Of a stretch of DNA of 50,808 nucleotides, positions 11,111-23,081 are shown in pieces. The notes beneath the pieces were generated by a model, which was not told where the DNA came from, ran no database searches, and was given only the letters and a program-made list of their open reading frames with translations. Source of the DNA: Golubevia sp. BC0850 (lineage: Eukaryota; Basidiomycota; Exobasidiomycetes; Golubeviales; Golubeviaceae); NCBI GenBank assembly GCA_012976225.1, contig JAAVVG010000051.1, forward strand, positions 1 to 50,808, given 5' to 3'. Positions within the stretch are counted from its first letter, which is position 1. Every line of letters starts with the position of its first letter. A program made the position numbers and the translations under genes.

Positions 11111-13870
11111 CTAAAGTCCAAAACTTCCAACGCTTCCTCTGATTCCATCATATACGGCCGTGTTGTCCAAAGGAATGTATTGTTTGGTGATGATCTTGAT
11201 TGATTCTTGAGCAGCGATTCCTCCTAGAAGTGCTGAAGTTGATGATAGATCAGAGTGAGCCGAGCGAACCCTTTTTGATAGCAAGCAGTGAACAAGGAGA
11301 AGAAGAAGCAAAAGAGAAAGTTGAGTGAGAGAGTCAGTAACCAGAAGATTCCAGAGAAGAAGAAAGGAAGAACGAGACCAAATTCGAAGAAAGAACTCAC
11401 ATTTCACTCAAAGCATCATCAATTTTCTCCATCATAATCTCATCGTCTTCTGAGATCTCATACTTCTTCAATAACTCCTTTGCCAATTCCTTCATCTTAG
11501 TTTCATCGGCAGTTAAATCGACCTCTTCGTCCTTTTCATCTCCATTGACTCCCAAACAAAGATTTGTAAACCCTTTGCTGGCACCTGGCCATCTGCTTTC
11601 AACCTTCCAAAATTCTTCCGCAACTTCAAAAGCCAAATGTTGTTGAATAACCGGTCCAGGAGGATCTAAAACACTCCAGAAAGCTTCCTTAACTTTGTCA
11701 GCTTTAGGTGTCTCCTTACTATCATTTAGACTTCTACCTCTGATTAATTTCAGATAACCTGCATTCTTCACGAAAGTTAAGATCTCTTCAGAATTGATTG
11801 TATCGGGTGGAAGTATTAAGGAAGAGAGTAGGTTTTGAAGATGGGAAGTGAAATTTTGAAGATCTTCTACATGTTTTTGACGATAGATTTGAGATAGGGA
11901 GATGTAGGTGGAAGACAGCGATTTGAAATCTGGAAGAGCACCAGATAGGGGTAGAAGTCCTTCAGAACCAGGTGGTGAAGAAGTTGGAGATGAAGAAGTG
12001 AAAGAACGTAGAGCAGAAAGGAGTAACCAAAAGTTTGAAGACTTGACATAGAATGGAAAGTGAAAATTGTGACGAGTAAAGGCAGAAAATGAGGGAGTCA
12101 GCGTTTCGGATCGGAACACAAGGAAGAGATAGAGGTATTTGAGAGAAGAGGGGTTACGACGACGAACTGAGAGTCCGACTATTCAGCCCCCACTCCCTTT
12201 CTTTTCTCTCCCAAATTTGCTTTCGTCCGAGATCTCCTTCATCACATTCAGCTCCCCAGGGATCAACTTCACGAGATACTCACCTCCTTAGTAACCTCAC
12301 ATTCAGGATCCTTGAACCAAGCTTGCAACTCTTCCGTAACTTTGTCCTCGGCTCTATCACCAAAAACCCATCTGCCCAAATTTTCCTTAGCTTCATCCCA
12401 ATTTTCCAAATCCAAATCGCTTGCCTCCTCCCCGCCCTTCTCTCTAGCCTCTTTGATGACCTCTCCTCTCATTGTTTCCAAAAGTTCCTTGAATTCATTC
12501 TTCTGTGCTGTTTTCTCCTTTCCTGTGAGACCTGGGGCGAGAGCAGGATGATGAGAATGAGTTTGACACCAAACTGAAAGAACTCGAAGTAAGATGATTG
12601 GGAATGGTACGTGAGTGATTTGTTGAGTATTTGGTTTTCCGGTTGAGGGGTCGGGAAAATCAAGGTTGTAGGATTGGAAATAGGAGATCAAGGTGGGGAA
12701 GGGAGTTAGGAGACGGAGAGCGTTGAGAGATGGTGGGTGGGTTGAAATGACTGGGAATGGAGGAAGGAAAGGAGGGCTAAGATTTCTGTTAGTTTCGAGA
12801 CCTTTCCAACGTGGATCTGCTCTGGTTTTATCTTTCCTTCAAGAGAAACTTCTCAAATCTACCTATAGATACAGATCTGTTTCTCTTAGAACTCACTTCC
12901 AGCTTCTCTAACACAAACTCTAACTCTTCCAACCATTCCACTGCCTTCAACGATCATCAAAGGTCTTGAATTCTTTTTCTTTTCGATTTCTGAAGTTTCT
13001 TGAGAACCTCCGTTCCAACAGATTTCGGCAAGTTGAGAGGTGAAGCTTGGAGATTGGTTTACGCAAATCACTAGAGATGATTCTCGGAGCAGGGAGGAGT
13101 TAGAACTTAGAAGGGAGGAGGGAGACTGGAGGGAGAGGGGTGACAGGTGTCAGTGAAGGGGGACGAAGGCGTTCGAGAAGCAATGTGTCAACGCAATAAG
13201 ACGTTTGTGATAGTTATCGGACAATGACTATAAATGGGAAGGAAACCGGAACAATTTGGGAGGTGGCAAAACTTGAGAGGGTCGTTTTGCATTTGGGAGG
13301 TGGTCTAATCTTTCCAGCCTTGCTTCCCTCCTACGCTGAACCTTCTCTCATGAGCTCTGACTTTAGCAATCGATATCCAATTTCCATACAACTCTGAATT
13401 CCATCCCAAGTTCTCTCTCTTCCAAGTCATTACTCTCTCTATCAAATCAAACTCACCTCTTCTCTACCCTTACCCTTGACGCTATCATTCAATTCTCCCA
13501 CCAACCTAGCCATTTCAATAGCTCTACTCTTTCCTAAACTACTCTCTTCCAAAAAGAAATTGTTCCCGATATCTTCTTGGGTGACTTTTCTCTCATCTAG
13601 AACTACAAAGTTACCTATTCCAGGTAGGACTAGGTTCTTTAAAACTTGAGCTGAAAGAGAAGATGAACCTATGATTAAAACTTTTGAGGATTCTAAAGAG
13701 GTTTGACCTGATGCTGCCCAGAGACGAAGTTGTCGATCATAACGTTGAGTGTGAGCTGAGGGACGAGAACTGTGAGAAGAGAAGAGAGCAGAGCGGGTTA
13801 GAAGATGACAGGCGAGAGGGGGAAGGAAGAGGAGGAAGAGGAGGAGAGGAGGGACTCACTTTTCTGACAT
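11111..13870 (-). CDS. ULA1: NEDD8-activating enzyme E1 regulatory subunit (APPBP1/ULA1)
   Basis: The gene begins with an 11-bp coding exon (13870-13860, MSEN across the junction) followed by exon 13769-13457. That exon carries RYDRQLRLWAASGQTSLESS, VLIIGSSSLSAQVLKNLVLP and EDIGNNFFLEESSLGKSRA, the E1-like Rossmann part. Further coding blocks lie at about 13110-12894 (LAEICWNGG, VEGSGMVGRVRVCVRE), about 12785-12284 (VISTHPPSLNALRLLTPFP), 12041-11401 (SSNFWLLLSALRSF, RWPGASKGF) and 11270-11111 (GGIAAQESIKIITKQYIPLD). These match the order in animal NAE1. With UBA3 it forms the heterodimer that activates NEDD8/Rub1 for cullin modification. Like other ULA1 proteins it has no catalytic cysteine domain of its own. 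The exon between 13457 and 13110 is not resolved. It is divergently transcribed from URB1. Confidence 0.93.
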
Positions 13871-14123
13871 GACTGGAATCGAATTGACTAGGAAGTAGCA
13901 ATTCCAAGTTGTTGGAAACGGGAGAGGGGAGGGATGAAAGATAACGGTGTTCCAGTGAGAGTATACTGGTAGCCCAGAGCAGTGCCGAACGTTACGTCGG
14001 TCTTTTTTCTTCCTCTCCTCTCCTCTCCCTTCTTCTCCTTCTCTCTTCTCTTCCTCTTCCTCTTCCTCCTCTTCTCTTCTCTTCTCTCTCCTTTCTTCTC
14101 TCCAATTTTCCACGTGTTCAATC
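13871..14123. promoter_or_regulatory. Divergent ULA1-URB1 intergenic region with CT tract and CACGTG box
   Basis: The 253 bp between the two start codons must hold both promoters. About 14005-14105 is an almost pure CT tract on the plus strand, ending just before the URB1 start. A palindromic CACGTG (14111-14116), the core site of Cbf1/bHLH factors, sits 8 bp before the URB1 ATG. That is unusually close, so it could lie in the transcribed leader. Pyrimidine-rich stretches next to starts are common in fungal promoters; use as a regulator is inferred. Confidence 0.6.
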
Positions 14124-17100
14124 ATGAGCACACCCATGCCCACTTCCAATTCAAGCGGCAGTACTAGTGCCATTGCTGCTGCTGGACAGAAACGGAAGCG
14201 AGCTTCTCTCGCAGCAACTACTACTACTACTTTCACTTCCGATCACCAGCCTCAAGCTAAAGTTGAATTAACAATCTCATCTTGTCTATCAACTCTTCAA
14301 CAACAAACGATTAACTCTTCTTCATTCTCACCGACAATTCTTCGACCGATTTTACAATTCTTAAGAACTACAACTAGAACTGATAGAATGCAGAACATTC
14401 AACTTGGGGATTCAAGAGTGGATCTGGCTAGAAAGTTGACTCAATCTACAAACACGAATACCAAGGGAGATTCAGCAGAAGAGAGATCGGATGGTGGAAT
14501 CCTCTTAACTCTTTGGTCAAAACTAGAAAAAGACTATCAAATTTCAATCATAGGGAATTCAAATCCGACTTTATCAAATTTACTCTTAAACCTGCAGATC
14601 CAATTGTTAGAGACTGTTTCAAACGTCCTAAGGATTCTCAATTGTAATTACATAACACATGAAGATGGAGTTCCATTGATTTTACAATTACTTCCTTCTT
14701 CTTCTTCTTCCTTGAACATGCCTTCTTCTGAGACATCAACCGGCATATATTGGAAGAAACTCATCTCTTACTTGTCCACCATCGATTCCAAGGGGAACAG
14801 AAGTGGAACTGGGGCTGGAGCTGGGTTTGAGGCTAGGAATTCAATTGCCATCTATCCTTTCAATGAAGGTTTGGTCTTGGCTAGTTTGAGAGTCATTAGA
14901 ACGATGAATGAATATCAAGATTTCAAACGGTGTAGGAAGTTGGAAGTTGGAATGCCTTGGGATTCAAAGGTGAGTCTTCGATGGGAGAGGGAGGGAGAGC
15001 TGAGAATGTTAGAAGAGATGGAGACAGACAGAGCCTCACCCTACCGAGATTCGTGGAGTATGTCAAATCAGTCTCGGCTGTTTCAAGTCTTTCTCTTCAT
15101 CGAAAGAGAACAGAGTTCAAAGGCCTGAACAAGTGGGGGGGGGGTGCTCTTCTTTTCAAAACCGCCTCTTCTTGCACTCATCATCTCTTCTCTTTCTTCT
15201 TCCCTCTCTTGGCAATCCCTTCCAGATCCTCCAAAAACTCCTCTCTCACATCCGAAAACCATCAAAGTCCTCTAAAAAAAAACCTAGTCTCCCAACTCTC
15301 TGCTCACCAGACATTCAAACCTCGTCAATTCTCCTAATCCTATCTTTCTTAGGTTCTTCTTCCAGTAGCTCATCAGCTGGCGGTTGTTTACCTTTCGCTC
15401 TCTCCAATTCCAGTTCCAGTTCCACCTCGGCTTCAACCTCAACTCATCCAAACGTTCCCCTCTCCCTAAAAACCTCGTTACTTCTCCTCCCAACTTCTCC
15501 CATCCTCACCATCTTGAAATCCTTAAAGAAACTTCCCAATCATAATCTGGTCGTTCACATTCTATTAGCTCTACAAAACACGTTGGTCAGAGATCCTAGA
15601 ATTCAAAAAGTTAGGAAGATTGGTGTCTTTAATGAATGGGTTTTGAAGGATTTGACTGGCTTCATGGAGGATTCTAGACCGGTTTGGAATGGGGTTTTAG
15701 GGAATGGTGGGAGTGACCAAGAGGAGAAATACGGTAAAGAAGAGAATGGAATGGAAGTTGAAGAACAGAAACTGGATGAAATCGTTCATGGGTTTCTAAC
15801 AGGTTTATGTGCGAATAGAGGAAAAGGAATTAATTATGAAGATGAAGGTTGGTTTCCTCGAACTGTTGAATCGGATTCAAAAGGAGAAAACCTGGCTTCT
15901 GAGGTTTTGGGAGAAGGATTTCTGGATTCTCAGGATCAAGTCTTCAACAGAAATACTTCTAACAGCTCTAAGCCTCAAGCCATCTCTCCAATTCGAAACA
16001 AGATCTTGCTATCTCTTTTGAAGTACTTGACTCCTACTCGGAATGTTTTACATTCTTCTTTGACGCTAAGTATTTTAGAAGCTACTCCTGAATTGATTCC
16101 AGCTTGGTTGCCTAACAGCAGTTTAATGTCTAGCATCTTGGAAGTTAGGAACAGCAGTTCTTGGATTGGTGGAGTTGGGTTTTTGAGTAGATGTTTAACT
16201 CTCTCTTCTGAGGAAGCTGAGACTGATGGATTTGGACCTCTCTCGTTAACTTTTCCAGAATTCCCAATTGGGAAAGGCCCTCCTCCTTTCAAGATTTTAA
16301 TAGAAGGTTTGATTCCTTCTCCATCTTCTAGTTCAAGTCAAACCCCACTTCATGGAAGTGGGACTTCAAATCCATTAAAGAATTTCTTTCTAAAAGCCAT
16401 TGGAAATGATGAAAAATTGGTTAGGTTCATAAGTGGGAACCTTTTGATCAGAATCTTGGAGAGAGTTGAGAAATTTAGAGAGATTTGTTTGCAGAGAGCT
16501 TTAGAGGAAGGAGAATTTGAGTCGCAAGATGAGGTTCAACGGGCAGTTGGTGAAAGGTTTTTGAACGAGATGCAAGAATTAAAGAGTGGGAGTTTCAACA
16601 AAGGAAATGAAGGGAAAGGTAGATGGTTACACAGGTTGGATCAAGTCGAGAAGGAAGTTGGAAAGAGACTTCCTGATTTTGGTTGGCTTTTAGCTATGCT
16701 TTGGGAGAAAGATGAGAAAAAAATGGAGAAGAAAAAAGGAAAGAAGGGAGACTCTGAGGATGTTGATGAGAAGATGGAAGAAGAAGAAGTCATTAAGGAA
16801 GAAAGCGAAAACAAAGAGGTTAAACATGATTTCTTGTTAACTGAAATGAAGCTTAGGATCGTCGAGGTCTATCAGAGAGCTCTACCTAAATCTTGCTCAA
16901 ATTCAAGTTCTACTGCAACGGCCGGTGAAGGTCAAATTGATATTGGGAAGCTGTTGAGTGGTGGATTCGTTGATCACTCTTCTATCGAGGTAGGAATGGA
17001 GGTGGATGGAGCTGGGGAAAGAGATAGTAGTTCCAAGATATTGAACAATAGAATGAAGGTCTTATGTCAGTTGCATTGTTTGAGGATTATTTCTCCTGGT

Positions 17101-20100
17101 TCATTCCTTTCAACTCCAAGCTCTACTTCTACTTCTAAGAACCTTCAAGAGCCAATTTCAACCAATTTCGACATTTTTGCGAAAACCTCAAATGGAACCA
17201 ACCCTTCTGCTGCTAGATCTTATTTCTGTCTTCTCTTAGCTATCTACATTGGATCTCATGAAGCTGAGATCAGAGAAGCTTGTGAACTCGTTTTAAGAGA
17301 CAATGTCTCTAGGAGTGGAATATTAGGAGATGCTTCAGAAACGGAAGAGAGCTTTGTCACAGGTTATGTCGGAAATGAATGGAAAGGTTGGAAAGAAAGT
17401 TTACCAATTGGAGAGAGATCTTTTGACTTTAATTCTCAAGCCATAGGTTCTCCTTCAAATGATTCAACAACTCAAGATCTTCCCAGTTCAGATGATATCC
17501 AAACCTCAAATTCAATTCCAGATGCCATCTCAGAAGAACAAGCATGCGTTTTAATTTTCTTAGATGATTGCGCTCAAAGATGTGTCAAAAACATTTGGAG
17601 GTATAAGGAAAGTGGAAAAAATCTTTTGGCCTCAACTTCAAATTCAACTACAGAAAGAAGGGTCTCAATCCCACCTTTACTAATGGTGTTTTTGGAACAG
17701 TTCTCAATTAGAAGTAAAAAGAGAATCTTTGATCCTATAACTGATACTGCTGTTGATGATTCAACTTCTGAGAGAATCATTCTAATCAACTTCTTGACTA
17801 GGTTTTTGGTCAATTTCATCGCTAGAAATGGTAATGATGAGAGATTAATTGAAGGGGTTTTGGGAAATTTAAAGGAGGTTCAAAGGGATTTGATGGAAGG
17901 CGAAGGACTTGAAGAAGGGAGAGGGAAAGGAAATGTTCCTTATGCTTTCAAGACGATGGTGGATTCAATCAATGTCTTGAGAGAGGAGAAAGACGATTTG
18001 ATGGAGAGAAAGAAAGGAAAAGATCTCAAGGGGTTTGAAAAATCTTGTCTTGGTGAGTTCAAAATTAAGCTTCTGGCGAAGTTGTCTTCTTCTTGGGTTT
18101 CTTTACCCTTTTTTTTAATGATGAGAATCTCTCTTATTAGCACTTTATTCTGAATTAATTTCCTCTGAAACTTCTCATCTGACAAGAGGGAATGTTTTGG
18201 AGATTTGTAGATTCGCTAAATTTAATGTCTTCAACCTTCTGAACAAAAAAAAGGGACCCTTTTCAACGGCTTTGCTACTTCTCTTTCACGTTCTTCCGTT
18301 ACTGACTTTCTACCTTTTCTCTTCTCTCTGACCATCGTCGTTCCTTTCAGCCACAAACAAACCAAGATCAATCAGAAACCTTCTAAGATCTGTTGCTAGA
18401 CCACTTTCATCGAACGATGTCCTTCATCTTACCTCTTCAGTGTTCAAGTTAGTGGAAGTAGGTCATCAAGACGCAACTCAAATCTTGACGGAATTGAATC
18501 CAATGGAAGAAAACCTTTGGCTTGCAATTGGGAGTTCGAAGGAGAGTTCAATAGATTTACCAAGCTGTGTCTATTTGATTCATGCTTTAGCTTTTGATCC
18601 AATCAAAGCTTCAAGTGACAAGATTAACAATGTCGGAATGGACTTGAACTTCAAGAAAGTTTCAGATATCGAAAAACAAAGCTCTAGTAACCTGTTGGTT
18701 AGTAGAACCAAAGCTTCAGTGTCGTCTACCTCTACTTCTTCTGTTTCTTCTGATTTAGCCATCCTAGAGCAATTCCTCAATGAAGACAGTAATGAGATGG
18801 TCAAAGTGATTTGTTTTGACTCAAAGACAGGTTTACCTTCAATTCTAAGAGAAGAAAAGGATGGTGAAAAGAGGGATGAGCTTTTAACTTCATTGACTAC
18901 CATGATTGTTAGAGTTGTCGATAGTTCAGATCCTCAAAATAGAGTTCTAGTCAATGGAATCACCGAGCATTTGATAATTGCTCTCGAGAAAACTGGTTCA
19001 GCGTCAAGAATGGCAATCGAAGGAGAACTCTGTTTTACTTCCTCTTTACATCTAGTAGAGCAAGCTCTAATCTTTCTGAATGACTCTCAGCTTTTTGAAG
19101 TCAGTCAAATCATAATTGCTGCTCTTGAAGGAAAGGTGGAAGAAAAGCAACTAGAGAATCTCTTTGACATCCTCAGAGGCTCAATCGAACTGGCTTCAAA
19201 TCCGTCGAAAGTGCTTCAATTCTTAGAATCAAACCTCTTCAAATTAGTTGCTTTAGCCTCCAGAGTAAGAGAAGGTTCAAGAGGTGCCTTGATTAGTCTT
19301 CTAGAATCCATCTTATCGGACTCAACCTCATTCATTGCTCCCCAGGGTCATCAACAGGTGGAAGACGTTGAAGTTATGGATTTCCTCAAGCTTTCAGATG
19401 AAAAGGGAGTCGATTCCATCACCTCAAAATTGATCTACAGATCTCGAAGTCTTGCCACGAAGGTTTCAAATTACGTCAACAAGCATGTTTCATCGGATTC
19501 TTCGATTGCAGCAAGGATACCTCTCTCGATCCATGCCTACCTAAATGATCTATCCAAGTCTCTTGGCGTTGAAAACTTCACAACGGAACCTGTTCTAATC
19601 GAAACTCTGGTTACTTCGTGCTTTGAAGAGGACCTCATGATTTCTGGATTGGCTTGTTCAAGTGTTGGACTTCTATTCTCCTCGGCAAAGGAGGTCAATC
19701 AAGAAGGAACTATCCTCGAACTTCTAGCAAACTCCATTCCATCAACCCCTTCCTCCTGTTTTAAGCTTGGATTCATCTCTCTAGTCACTTCTATTCTCGG
19801 AGCAGGCGGTCTTGCTCTCCCTGAACCCGCTTCGAAGTTGGTCCATGCTCTGCTCGACAATGGCCTTCTTTGGTTGGTCAGAAGATTTGCGGAAGATGAG
19901 CAGGACTCGCCAGAGCTGGTCGAGGCTATCAAGGTCTTCAACACTTTCGTAGAGAAGTGTTGGAACAAAGCTATTCAACCAAAACCTCACTTGGCGGACC
20001 CAGTCATAGAAGCAGCCATCAAGAATCGCCTCTCAGAAGTCCATCAAGTTGGACTCATCAGCAGTCTATGCAAAAGGTCTTCTTTGAAATCCACATCTCT

Positions 20101-22093
20101 CTCAAGGCATTTGAATGCGATTCTGGCTCACTCTAGTTTCTCCGTCGTAGCTGGAAGATTGGGAGAGGACTCAGATCAAGTGGACGCCTCCACTCCTTTG
20201 GTCGAAGCAAAAGAAAGGAACTCTCAAGTATCGAGAAGGGATTCGCTCGTCAAACTCATCCATTCCATAGCTATGAAAGACGTAGAAGCTCTGGCCTCTA
20301 CTTCAGCTTCATCAAAATTTATCTCTATCTATGGAGGAAGTCTTTCATTCTCTGATAGACATCTACTAGAGATCCTCTTCAACTTCGAGAACACGGGTAG
20401 AAGCGGATCTTTCTTAACTCTTCTCAGTTCCTGGTCTCCGACCGTGTACGGAAGTCTTGGATCGAATGGAGAAAATGTCAAAGCAATGGACGCTCTACTG
20501 GCTCTCGATCCAACCAAAGTCATGAACACATGCACAGTCTTTCCAAGGGCTAGATCGTTCTACTCAAGCGTCTCGGGTTTGGATCCTTCCGTCGTCGATG
20601 ATGAGAACGATGTAGAGGGAGAGGTCGCAGGAGAGAGTCTTTACGATCCCTGCTTCGTTCTCGGTCTTTTGGGAGCTTCTCTAGCTGAAGTGGGTTTCAG
20701 GTTGAGTGGTCTTCAATGGTTAGCAATTCTTCGTTCCAACGCTTTGGGTTTAGCAGTTTGCTCTCTATCTTCAAGATGCAACGAAATTAGGGAAACTGCT
20801 TCTTCAATTCTTTCAGGAGTCCATGCTGGTGTTTCTTCCATCCAATTCGTCGAGAGAGATCACTTTCTGTTAATCTTGGATTCATTGAGAGATTCAATTC
20901 CTCCAGTCTCATCAGAAGAAGATGACGGATCTAGTCCATCTCTACCAATCACAACAACTTTATTCGTCGCTCAAGCTTTACGTTCATTGACTGCGCCCTC
21001 ATCTTTCACCTATCCGATCTTTTCAAGATTCTTACTCCAGAGACCAGAGTTGGATATCAGTGACGTTCCTCTCTTCTATAATCTTCTTAACTCTTCAAGT
21101 AGTGAAACTCATAGACAAGAGAAGGCCTGGATATTGAGATTCTTAAGAGATTCGATCAAGGCAGGTGGTAGAAACGAATGGAAGATCTTGAAGAGGAGAC
21201 ATACTCTAGACGCGGTGATGAGTCTCTATTCTAGCATCTCCAATCAAGTTCTCTTAAGTGGAAATGGAAGTGGCAACGGAAGCAGCGGGAACAATGTCGA
21301 GAGCTTCAAGTCTTCAAGAGAGTTGATTAGACAAATCATCCTGGGATTGGTTTCGAAGCCTAGCATCGCTATGGAAGTCATTGGTCGTAGAGCTCTACTC
21401 AATTGGATAGTTCAAGAACAATCCTTGGAGAGGAGATCTTCACTACCTGAATCTCAAGATCAAGATGCTTTCAGCTCGACGAAGCCTAACTCTACTTCTA
21501 TTCTTTGGATTCAAGTCTTGGAGAAAGCTACTAGGAACATCGATCTCGACAAGTTAGACTCTTTGACCGGCAATGGAACTTGGATTTCGACTTCTATGGA
21601 CATTCTTTTAAACGCCACTGGGGCTCAATCGAACCCTTCATCTAGCATCCCAATTTGGTCTCAAGATTCGATCGAGGAAGTCAAGTCTCTCACTCTAACT
21701 TCTAGAGTGATCAGAAGGATCATGGAACATCTCAGGAAGAATGGGATCAGAACTCATCAGAGAGGGTTAATCGACAATTCAATCTTACAGCTTCTTTCTT
21801 TTTTGATAGATCGATCTATCTTCCTGAAAAATAAAAATAAAATCATCAAGATTGCAAGAAGTGGAGAACAAGAGGAGGAAAGTCAATTGAGGGAAGAGAT
21901 TGTCAACCAGAATTTGAGATCAACTTCTCATCATCTTTACGAAGCAATCTTGAGTTTCCCTCATGTTTCTGGATCTGGAGTCGCTAGAGGTGGAAAGGAA
22001 GTAGGAATCACAAAGCTGTTTGAAAAGGTTCTGGGATTGGAACTAGGGTTTGGAGGGGAAGAGGCTAGAGAAATGATGTTGAGCTTGAGGTGA
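14124..22093 (+). CDS. URB1: Nucleolar pre-ribosomal-associated protein 1 (Urb1/Npa1)
   Basis: Exon 1 is 14124-14969, ending GMPWDSK in phase 0. Exon 2 runs 15226-18052 from ILQKLLSHIRK. A short exon near 18125-18300 (LYSELISSETSHLTRGNVLE) precedes the last exon, which runs from about 18380 to the stop at 22091-22093. The product is roughly 2,500 residues, near human URB1 length and longer than the yeast protein. The N-terminal block contains the Npa1-type helical repeats (LLSLLKYLTPTRNVLHSSL, GGVGFLSRCLTLS). The C-terminal part resembles the NopRA1 domain (KAWILRFLRDSIKAGGRNEW, KRRHTLDAVMSLYSS). A lysine/glutamate-rich insert lies at about 16710-16820. Urb1 is a nucleolar scaffold acting with the Npa1 complex (Dbp6, Npa2/Urb2, Nop8, Rsa3) in early 60S assembly. 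The exact borders of the 18.1-18.4 kb introns are uncertain. Confidence 0.9.
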
Positions 22094-22171
22094 GGGGCGG
22101 GCTGAGAGAAGGACGGCAAAGAAACCAATGACTATTCATTTTTCATTTGTAACATTTAGCTCAAATCATCA

Positions 22172-22650
22172 TTAATTATTTTTCATCCTGCTACTTATCT
22201 CTTGATGTTCAGCTGGATGAAGTAAATGCAAATCAAGCTTCTGCGAAGCGGATGATGAGAAAGTGTTGAGTTCAGCGACGTGTCGTTCGTACCACGACTG
22301 AAGACCCATTACAGCGAAAATGACCGCGTAACCCAACTGAGGAAGAAGAAGAAGGAAGATATGAAGGTGTAATCTGAATGAGATGAGGTCAAGAAGACCA
22401 AGTTGCATCATCAAAACTCTGACTTTGAATCTAATTCTTCTGGGATTGTTCGAATTAGTATAATATCTCTGAAAACTTCTCGGAATCAGCCTAAAGAAGA
22501 GAGCGGGGATAAGTGAGTAGAAAGAGAGAAGAGTTGACCTTCTTGATTCGTCCAACTTTCTAATCTGCCGTCTACACCCCTATCTACAGTTCTTTCACTC
22601 GACCCTTGTAAGCTTTTCTTGAACATTGAATTCTAGAGAAAGATCTTCAG
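22172..22650 (-). CDS. Small possible membrane-protein exons, not recognised
   Basis: A minus-strand frame ending at the TAA at 22172-22174 contains a hydrophobic stretch (GYAVIFAVMGLQSWYERHVAEL) preceded by polypyrimidine-AG sequences that look like intron ends. The frame itself has no ATG at its 5' end. An alternative first exon begins with ATG near 22650 (MFKKSLQGSSERTVDRG). How they splice is not clear. The end is tail-to-tail with URB1, 79 bp away. A short mitochondrial or ER membrane protein would fit, but this is guesswork. Confidence 0.3.
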
Positions 22651-22655
22651 ACAAT

Positions 22656-23081
22656 CTTCGGACAGTCTTTCTACTGTATATAGCAGAAGAGTCCAAGGTG
22701 AGTAAAGACGCTGGTTGATCCTGCTGTTTGATCCGTCTACTCACCCACTGATCCATTCTCTCATCATCTCAGCGACTGATCTTGACTCTTTATTCCCTCA
22801 GATTCCCTCAGATAGAACCGTCGGGTATTGCTCCTCTGTTGTGCGCAGGTATTCTGAGCTGAGAACCGGACGAGATTGGCTTCGAATTCGCTCTTCCACG
22901 AATCGAGAAAGACACACTGATCACCTCGAGTGAGTGAGATCGATTGAATATTGACTAAAGAGATAGTTTATAGGTAGCATAGAGAGAATGCAAGAAGAGC
23001 CGAACAGACATTGACTTTCCTTCTCATCTATCTCCGTTTTCCAGATTCCACTCCTCTTCTACCTCTCTCATCTCTCCCATC
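22656..23081. other. Intergenic, nothing firm
   Basis: About 430 bp with CT-rich segments before the ATG at 23082. A plus-strand frame at 22715-22933 has no recognisable content. It is probably promoter and 5' leader of the next gene. Confidence 0.5.

Noticed and set aside
15083-16292. Minus-strand open frames inside URB1.
   Set aside because: They are antisense shadows of the clearly coding plus-strand URB1 exon and have no domain content of their own.
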